From the NCBI GenBank assembly GCA_029948255.1, contig JALIZF010001248.1:1-64000 (forward strand): 64,000 nt of DNA, read 5' to 3'. The notes beneath the pieces were generated by a model. It had not been told where the DNA came from. It made no database searches and was given only the letters and a program-made list of their open reading frames with translations. Below are positions 56,690-64,000 of this stretch, in pieces; the stretch's first letter is position 1, and each line of letters opens with the position of its first letter. Origin of the DNA: Telmatactis stephensoni (lineage: Eukaryota > Cnidaria > Anthozoa > Actiniaria > Isophelliidae). The position numbers and the translations under genes are program-made.

Positions 56690-58585
56690 ATGCTAAATAT
56701 TATACAATCCATTGAGTTTAAACCTAACATCTACACCAACGATCTACAAACCAAACTAAAGCAAGACATCAAAGACATCCAATCAGACCCTAATGTATTT
56801 GTAAAAGCTGACAAAACTACTAACTACTATAAATTACAACCTGAAGAATACAGAACATTATTAAGCAAGAACGTAACTAAATCATATAAAAAAACTGATG
56901 AAAAGACCAAGAACGATATAACCACTAAAGACAAAGATATAGCAATGAACCTTAACCTCGATGATAGAATTGAAGTAACAGCACCAAAAGATCCTTTTAT
57001 AACACTGAAAGACCACAAACCAGACTTTGTCAACAAACCTACATGCAGACTAATCAACCCTACAAAATCTGAAACTGGAATAATTAGTAAACAAATCCTA
57101 GACAGAATTAACAGATCTATAATACAATCCACCAAAGTCAACCTCTGGCGTAGCACTAACGACACAATTGAATGGTTTAAACGCTTACCAGACAAAGAGA
57201 AACATGCTTTCATAACCTTCGATGTCTGTGAATTTTACCCATCCATAACAGAAAAACTTCTAAAAAAAGCCCTTAACTACGCATCGCAATTTACTAACAT
57301 AACTCCTCAAGATAAAGACATCATAATCCACGCCAAAAGATCCCTTCTACACCACAATAATGCAACATGGACAAAGAAAGACACTGTAAACATGTTCGAC
57401 GTTACGATGGGATCGTATGACGGTGCTGAAACATGCGAACTGATAGGCCTCTACATGCTATCGCTTATCACGCCTACTTTACACAACAAAGTAGGACTAT
57501 ACCGTGATGATGGGCTAATTGCATGTAAAGCGACACCTAAGCAAATAGATGCCATCAAGAAGAAAATAACGAAAGCCTTCAAAGACAACGACTTAAAGAT
57601 AACTATAGAAGCTAACAAAAAAATCGTTAATTTTCTAGATGTAACATTTAACCTAACTAACGGCACATATAAACCATACATGAAACCCAATAACAAACTA
57701 CTATACGTCCATAAACAAAGTAACCATCCACCAACATTACTAAAAAACATACCATCTAACATTAACCAAAGACTTTCTAATATCGCATCTAACGAAGACG
57801 CATTTAACGAAACCATTAACCCGTACCAAGAAGCACTTCTCAATAGCGGACATGACCATAAATTAACGTTCCAACCAACAACCAATGGTATTAAGCGTAA
57901 AAAGAACCGGAAAAGAAACATTACTTGGTATAACCCGCCATGGAACGGCAACTTGAAAACTAACCTGGGACGAAAATTCCTCAACGCTGTCGACAAATGC
58001 TTCCCCATAAACCATCCATTACACAAGATCTTCAATAGACACACCCTCAAAATAAGCTATTCTTGTATGCCTAACATCAAATCCATCATAGCATCGCACA
58101 ACAAAAAAATACTCTCCACCGAACAAGAACCAGAACAGTTAAACAAAACTAACAAAGAATGCAACTGTAGAAAGATAACAGAATGCCCATTAGAAGGCAA
58201 GTGCCTACAAACAAACGTTATCTACCAAGCAACCGTAACAACAGACACAACAACAGAAACTTACGTAGGCCTAGCAACAAATTTCAAAGAAAGATTCAGA
58301 AACCACAAAACATCACTAAAGCTAAAGAACCGAAGAAATGAAACAGAACTCTCAAAATACGTTTGGAAACTCAAAGAGGAAAACAAAAATTACAATATTA
58401 CATGGAAAATTATCAAAAAATGCGAACCTTACAGCAATATCACTAAAAAATGTAATTTATGTTTAAGCGAGAAATTCATAATAATTTGTAAAAAACATTT
58501 ATGTTCCTTAAATAGACGTAATGAATTAGCTAGCCGGTGTAGACACAGAAACAAATTCGCGCTCAAAAACTGTCATGTAACATAA
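56690..58585 (+). pseudogene. Penelope-like retroelement ORF, copy B, 5'-truncated
   Basis: The 631-residue frame from the first ATG is identical to residues 78-708 of copy A. The RT catalytic core and GIY-YIG domain are complete, but the first N-terminal residues are absent because the arm begins at 56611. Whether it is translated or can mobilise alone is unknown. Copies A and B lie head to head. Confidence 0.88.
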
Positions 58586-58638
58586 TACCATTATAGGTCA
58601 CGAGATATTTTAAAACCACCAGCAAAATTTTAACGGTC

Positions 58639-58717
58639 ATTCATTGTAACTTGCCTGATGAGTGTGATCGTCTCTGACGATCATACGAAACCAGCTTGTA
58701 GCAATAAAACAATGAAT
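58639..58717 (+). ncRNA. hammerhead ribozyme, plus-strand Penelope copy
   Basis: Core CTGATGA is at 58655-58661. Stem II is GTGTGATCGTC (58662-58672) paired with GACGATCATAC (58676-58686) around a TCT loop, one G-T pair included. GAAA is at 58687-58690. A 2-bp stem III (AC/GT) has a 6-nt loop, giving cleavage after A58700. Stem I pairs TTGC with GCAA and, beyond an internal loop, ATTCATTGT with ACAATGAAT. All invariant core residues are present. The very short stem III matches the hammerheads reported in Penelope-like elements, which are thought to work as dimers. Confidence 0.9.
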
Positions 58718-58741
58718 CATTTATCCTAGTCTTTGACTAAT

Positions 58742-58749
<8 letters not shown>

Positions 58750-58808
<59 letters not shown>
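58750..58808. repeat. (TA)n tract between Penelope pair 1 and the TIR element
   Basis: Nearly pure TA, about 28 units. Confidence 0.95.
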
Positions 58809-58811
<3 letters not shown>

Positions 58812-60989
58812 GAATGACAACACAAAAGGGGTCTTAAAGGTTGACCATAAGATAGGCTGTAACGCACGGTGCGCAAGTCGACCCCGTTTTGGCATTCTCA
58901 GCGCTACAACCATAGCTGGTCCAAGGAAAAACACTGTACGCGTCCAAACATGCATCCCATAATGCATTTCTTCCGCTGGATCAGATACAGCGGAAGAAAA
59001 GGATTATGGGCATCCATGAAAAATTGGACAGCACCCATCCCCTACTCTTAGTCTTAGAAATTTCTTAGAAGTGCCGAGCCCCCCTCGCTAACAGGTCCCA
59101 GACGGCACCGATTGCCTTCTTTACAGTTCAAAACTCCCCGAAATGGCCTTGTTGGCTTGGGGGATGCATCACAGAACGACCAGAGAAGCCTCAATACTCC
59201 GGAGATCACAGTTGAACCTTGTCGCCGTAATTACTGTGACTCGTTCTTCGTAAAGTCGCTTCCCACTCCTGAGTTCTTCCAGGAGTTTGTCTCCGCCGTC
59301 TTTCCTTGCTTAATGATGCAAGTCAAGCGACTTCTGTGCTACAAAATGACTCGAAAAAGCACTTAGAAGCTGAATTCAGGCCACGATCAGTACGCTCACC
59401 GAACGTAAACCCTAGAATTCGTCAGGCGTCACTGGATAAGTGAGCCTTCAGTCTTCTAGAACAGCACCAAATTGACAGTTACCTTGACAACTATTGTTTC
59501 TCTTTCCCGTTTTTTTTTTCTTTTTCTTCTCTCTTTTTCTGTTTCACAAACACATTTTTTCTGTTTTTCTTTCTTTTCTCTTTCTCATTTGTAAGTTATT
59601 TCTTTTTTTATAATGGGCCTAAGGGCCCATTATATCTGTTTTGAGGGACTTAGGCATGATCGGAATTTTTTGGGATAGGGTGAATTGCTAAATTGCAATT
59701 AGATTGAGCACCCCTTCAGGCGTAAAAATCAACGGAATTGTCTTTGGATACAAAAGTAATAGGGTGATTGCAAGCCTTTTCATGGAAAATTTGACTAGAG
59801 GAAATGTAAGTGATTGATATGAAAAGATTTGAATTGCATTTTAGAACATTTTATTCAAATTGGTATGAGCACATTGATTATTTCAAGACTGATATCGATC
59901 TCAGTTCTATTGTCGCCAACATCGCCATACAAAAAGTATTATTATTCGCTATGTCTCTAATACATAAACAATTTACAGTTTTAATTGTAATTTGCTTTAA
60001 TAGCCGATTAGTTTTTAGTACCTCGGAAAACATAGTAGGCGGCATTAATTAACACTGATGTGTTACTCTGTTCAAGTCGAGTTGCAATTGTAAACAAAGG
60101 GATAATTAGGACTAAAAGCAGGTAGAAATGAGTCTTAACATAGACAAATTAGGTAAAAGTATAAATGTTTTATTACTGGTTTTAGTTTTAACGTTCTGAT
60201 GTTCCGGACCTCATATTAGGATATCTTAAAATTGAAAGAATAGCATTTTCCCTCACTGTCGGTCACCGCTTTGAAGTCGGTGAGCAACTATATATGCCGT
60301 AATCTTGTGTCGGAATGAAATTGTATATTCTTTATAGCTAGAAAAACACCTGATAATCTTTTTTTTTCGTTTTGGAGTGATATTCAAATACTTTGAAAAT
60401 AAATGACTACCCAATATTTCCTGATGAACTGATGAACTCTTGCGGACACGTACCCCGCTAATACGGACATCCCGGTAGTACGACTAGTATAGCTAATTGC
60501 AGACATCCCGCTATATTAACGGCAAAGTTGCTGACTCTTCGTGAGATCGAAAACTTACACTTGAAATTCTGTTTACATTTTTTTAGATAGCAAAAATATT
60601 TGGTACAATCAATTCGAATTACACGCAATTTGCCCATTATACTTGACGCCATTTTCCTGCGTCAAGACTTGTTAAGTTTGTTTTTGGTTCCCACTAATTG
60701 GCAAAAGAAATCCGAACAACTATTGTCTTTGTTTTCTGTTTTGTTTTTCCTTCTTACCTTCTCTCTTACCCAAGCGCGCTCTGCAGTTTTTCTGTTCATT
60801 TTTCTTTCTTTTCTCTCTGTTCCCCCCCCCCCTCTTTTGAGAGTTTCGTTGTTGTTGTTGTTGTTCTCTCTCCTATCTTCGCCGAGAAATGACCAAAAAA
60901 CCCCTAAAGATTGCTGTTAAAGCGGCAAATCTGAAAGATGGTACATCAAAGGGGTCTTAGTAGACAAGACCCCTTTTGTGTTGACACCC

Positions 60990-60992
<3 letters not shown>
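58809..60992. mobile_element. 2.2-kb TIR element inserted in (TA)n
   Basis: The left end is GAGGAATGACAACACAAAAG and the right end, reversed, is GAGGGGTGTCAACACAAAAG, both followed by GGGTCTT. Both sides are (TA)n, so a TA or TATA duplication cannot be measured. Internal frames (for example 59112-59366) show no transposase motif. A second copy begins at 63855 and a decayed end is at 1126-1330. TA flanks suggest a TA-targeting, perhaps Tc1/mariner-related, non-autonomous element. Confidence 0.75.

Positions 60993-61028
<36 letters not shown>
60993..61028. repeat. (TA)n tract between the TIR element and Penelope pair 2
   Basis: About 17 TA units. Confidence 0.93.
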
Positions 61029-61030
<2 letters not shown>

Positions 61031-62120
61031 TGAATTTAGTTGAAAGAGAAGGCAGGCAACTTCTAATGTCCTATAAAAATTTAATAAACGTTTCGACCTT
61101 CGGTCTTCTTCAGTAAAAGTAAAATTAAAATTAAATAAGACTATTAAAAAATATGTATAAGGTAAAAGAAGGGGATGGTGAATGGCACAAAATGCAAGGT
61201 CTATTTATACTAATTAAGTCATTAATATTCAATTTCAAAAAACAACGTGGGAATGAACCACTTATTTTGCAAAGGGAGCTAAAATTAAAATTAAAAATTA
61301 ACTCTATTTTTGGACCTAAACTCCTGCCTTTTATTAAGGCCATAAGGGCGTAACGTATGGAGTTGAGCTGTCCAATAAGCTTCTCTAGTGAGAAGCTTTT
61401 TATCTACATCTATAATAGAGTTAATTTTCTCAATCGCAATAAATTGGAAATCAGTTAAAGAATGTGCGCTATTGTTAAAATGTATCGCAGTTTCACAAGT
61501 CTTTTTATTATTCCGCATAGAAGACTTGTGATTACGAAATCTGACTTTTAACTCATTCGAAGTAGAACCCCACATATTGTAGTTTGCATTTTGTACATGA
61601 AGCTAAATAAATGACAATTTTAGAAGTACAGCCAATAAATTCTTTGATTTTATAATGCGACCTGTGGAAAAACTCTGAAACGTTGGAGTTTCTACAAGAT
61701 AGTTTTTGCACAGGTCGCATTTCTTTGAACATTTAAAGCATCCCGGCTTATTAGAGCTCTTTTCAGACTTCAACTTAGAAGGTGCTAAAATTTCTTTTAA
61801 ATTTTTTGTTCTTCTATAAGCTGGCATTATTGACCTAGGTGGAAAAATTTCTTTCAAAGAGGCCGTATTTAGTAAATGTGAATGCCTCTTAACAATTTTA
61901 GAGATATCTGGTAGCCTGGGATTATAGTCCATTACCAATGGAAAGACTTTCTTTTTGTTCTTTTTAGTAGGTTTTAAAATATCTTGGCGCTTCTTGGTTC
62001 GTGCTTTTCGAAATTGCTCATCAACGAGCTCTGAAGCGTAACCTTGGTGGGTTAAGTATCTCTTGTACTCAACACAACGCGCATTCAAAGAGTCCGCGGA
62101 TGAGCAATTTCTATTTAACC
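61025..62120 (-). pseudogene. Penelope-like element, second family, left truncated copy
   Basis: On the minus strand, frame 62172-61603 covers the region from after the RT core into the Cys-rich linker (CFKCSKKCDLCKNYL). Frame 61575-61291 is a GIY-YIG C-terminus (STSNELKVRFRNHKSS, then REAYWTAQLHTLRPYGLNKR). The two frames are broken by a stop/frameshift at about 61590. The RT core is missing. It is inverted relative to 62592-63685 and less than identical to it. Confidence 0.82.
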
Positions 62121-63685
62121 CACCGACGGAATGTATTGTTGAGGCGGTTGAAATTTGTCTTATTTCTAACAATAGCCAGTTTAATAATACTCATTTTGTA
62201 CAGAAACACGGTACAGCTATGGGGCCAAAGAATGCCTGTAGTTATGCCGATTTAGCCATGGGACTAATAGATCAGAAAGCTAAGTTTGAGGGTACTATTA
62301 AGCCTAATCTCTGGTGGAGATATAGAGATGATGTCATTGATATTTGGACAGAGGGTCTAGAAAGACTCCATGAATTTACGGAATACATCAATTCTCTATA
62401 TCCCACAATTAAATTTACTGTTGAGTACTCCAAGCATAGTTTGAATGTTCTTGATTTAACTTTGCATCTCAAAGAAGGTTATATTCACACTGATGTTTAT
62501 GCCAAACCCACGGATAGTCATCTCTATTTGCCTTTTTCAAGTTCACACCCTCTTCACTGTAAGAAATCGATTCCTTATGGGGTGGCCCTTAGGTTAAATA
62601 GAAATTGCTCATCCGCGGACTCTTTGAATGCGCGTTGTGTTGAGTACAAGAGATACTTAACCCACCAAGGTTACGCTTCAGAGCTCGTTGATGAGCAATT
62701 TCGAAAAGCACGAACCAAGAAGCGCCAAGATATTTTAAAACCTACTAAAAAGAACAAAAAGAAAGTCTTTCCATTGGTAATGGACTATAATCCCAGGCTA
62801 CCAGATATCTCTAAAATTGTTAAGAAGCATTCACATTTACTAAATACGGCCTCTTTGAAAGAAATTTTTCCACCTAGGTCAATAATGCCAGCTTATAGAA
62901 GAACAAAAAATTTAAAAGAAATTTTAGCACCTTCTAAGTTGAAGTCTGAAAAGAGCTCTAATAAGCCGGGATGCTTTAATGTTCTAAAAATGCGACCTTT
63001 GCAAAAACTCTTGAAAATAATCTGACTCATTTCAGAGTTTTTCCACAGGTCGCATTTATAAAATCAAAGAATCCATTGGCTTGACTCTAAAAAATGTTAT
63101 TTATGTAGCTTCGTGTACGAAATGCAAACCACAGTATGTAGGTTCTACTTCGAATGAGTTTAAGGTTAGATTTCGTAATCACAAGTCTTCTATGCATAAT
63201 AACAAAAAGACTTGTGAAGTAGCAGCACACTTTAAAAGTAGTGAGCATTCTTTAAGGGATTTCCAATTCATTTGCATTGAAAAATTAATTCTATTTGAAT
63301 ACTGATAACAAACTTCTAACTAGAGAAGCATATTGGGCAGCTCAATTACATACGTTACGCCCTTATGGCCTTAATAAAAGGCAGGAGTTTAGGTCCAAAA
63401 ATAGAGTTAATTTTTAATTTTAATTTTAGCTCCCTTTGCAAAATAAGTGGTTCATTCCCACGTTGTTTTTTGAAATTGAATATTAATGACTTAATTAGTA
63501 TAAATAGACCTTGCATTTTGTGCCATTCACCATCCCCTTCTTTTACCTTGTACATATTTTTTAATAGTCTTATTTAATTTTAATTTTACTTTTACTGAAG
63601 AAGACCGAAGGTCGAAACGTCTCTATTAAAGCTTTTGTGGACATTAGAAGTTGCCTGCCTTCTCTTTCAACTAAATTCAAGATAT
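62121..63685 (+). pseudogene. Penelope-like element, second family, right copy
   Basis: The plus frame to 63025 includes RT motif B-like HGTAMGPKNACSYADLAMG, catalytic WWRYRDDVIDIW, and LNVLDLTLHL. The Cys-rich linker is frameshifted (NVLKMRPLQKL instead of KCSKKCDLC), and the GIY-YIG part follows in a separate frame at 63081-63305 (NVIYVASCTKCKPQYVGSTS), again broken before its end. The N-terminal RT is missing. It forms an arm of about 1.09 kb inverted with the left copy (61025-62120). Confidence 0.85.
63592..63622 (+). ncRNA. hammerhead-like remnant of Penelope family 2
   Basis: CTGAAGA, a GACC-GAA-GGTC stem and GAAAC follow the order of a hammerhead core, and position 7 of the core is variable. 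There is one extra A before stem II, and I cannot form stem III or find a proper cleavage site. The same string is in the left copy on - at about 61091-61119. Activity is doubtful. Confidence 0.35.
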
Positions 63686-63762
63686 TTCTATGAAGTGCAG
63701 ACTGTGAATCCTCAAGGATCCTTTTACTGGGAGTGCATCGTTGGACAGAACACCTCTTCACT

Positions 63763-63766
<4 letters not shown>

Positions 63767-63854
<88 letters not shown>
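63767..63854 (+). repeat. (CT)n followed by (TA)n
   Basis: About 36 CT units followed by about 6 TA units; the next TIR element starts directly after. Confidence 0.95.
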
Positions 63855-63856
<2 letters not shown>

Positions 63857-64000
63857 GAGGAATGACAACACAAAAGGGGTCTTAAAGGTTGACCATAAGA
63901 TAGGCTGTAACGCACGGTGCGCAAGTCGACCCCGTTTTGGCATTCTCAGCGCTACAACCATAGCTGGTCCAAGGAAAAACACTGTACGCGTCCAAACATG
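63855..64000 (+). mobile_element. second copy of the 2.2-kb TIR element, cut by window end
   Basis: Its visible 146 bases appear the same as the left end of the element at 58809, starting GAGGAATGACAACACAAAAG and again preceded by (TA)n. Confidence 0.9.

Larger units (their letters stand above)
56611..58752 (+). repeat. right arm of a 2142-bp inverted repeat
   Basis: The mirror of 54283-56424. It starts abruptly inside the coding region, so this copy is 5'-truncated; its last bases run into the (TA)n tract. Confidence 0.93.

Overview
Animal nuclear DNA, AT-rich, with spliced genes in a dense background of transposable elements. The repeat content (Penelope retroelements, many short foldback elements, a 2A-peptidase type of sequence, a GC-rich palindromic repeat of a kind I associate with corals) suggests an anthozoan cnidarian, most likely a stony coral or sea anemone. 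The taxon is an inference. No prokaryotic or organellar features were seen.

Genes, left to right. (1) An ANKAR-like ankyrin/armadillo gene on + (5444-8797), two exons. (2) CIAO2B/MIP18, the cytosolic Fe-S targeting factor, on - (10986-15948), four exons including one of 46 bp. (3) A full-length ABCC/MRP-type ABC protein on + (19671-28152), eight exons and 1284 aa, in which most catalytic motifs of both nucleotide-binding domains are altered. (4) A decayed 2A-peptide/peptidase-like element (29414-31190). (5) A segmental duplication (about 32060-35740 and 37195-40830) carrying an NNMT/PNMT/TEMT-type methyltransferase: one copy is intact (39642-40424, -), the other broken by insertions. (6) A 4.2-kb foldback-type element with minisatellite terminal repeats (42076-46304). 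(7) A LINE 3' fragment (about 46749). (8) The motor and coiled-coil part of a KIFC3-like kinesin-14 on - (49565-53792); its upstream exons are not in the window. (9) Upstream of these kinesin exons, probably in its intron, 54-64 kb holds two separate pairs of Penelope-like retroelements arranged as inverted repeats, alternating with (TA)n tracts and a 2.2-kb TIR element.

Main observations. The ABCC protein looks like a pseudo-ATPase with open frames. The first Penelope pair is a 2.14-kb near-perfect palindrome whose two arms each carry a full hammerhead ribozyme. ANKAR and CIAO2B each have a single missing A in an A-run in otherwise conserved frames, which points to consensus-sequence error rather than two gene deaths. 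The segmental duplication supplies empty sites that define a MITE, a solo LTR and an unclassified insertion. The genes look unrelated in function and there is no operon-like organisation.
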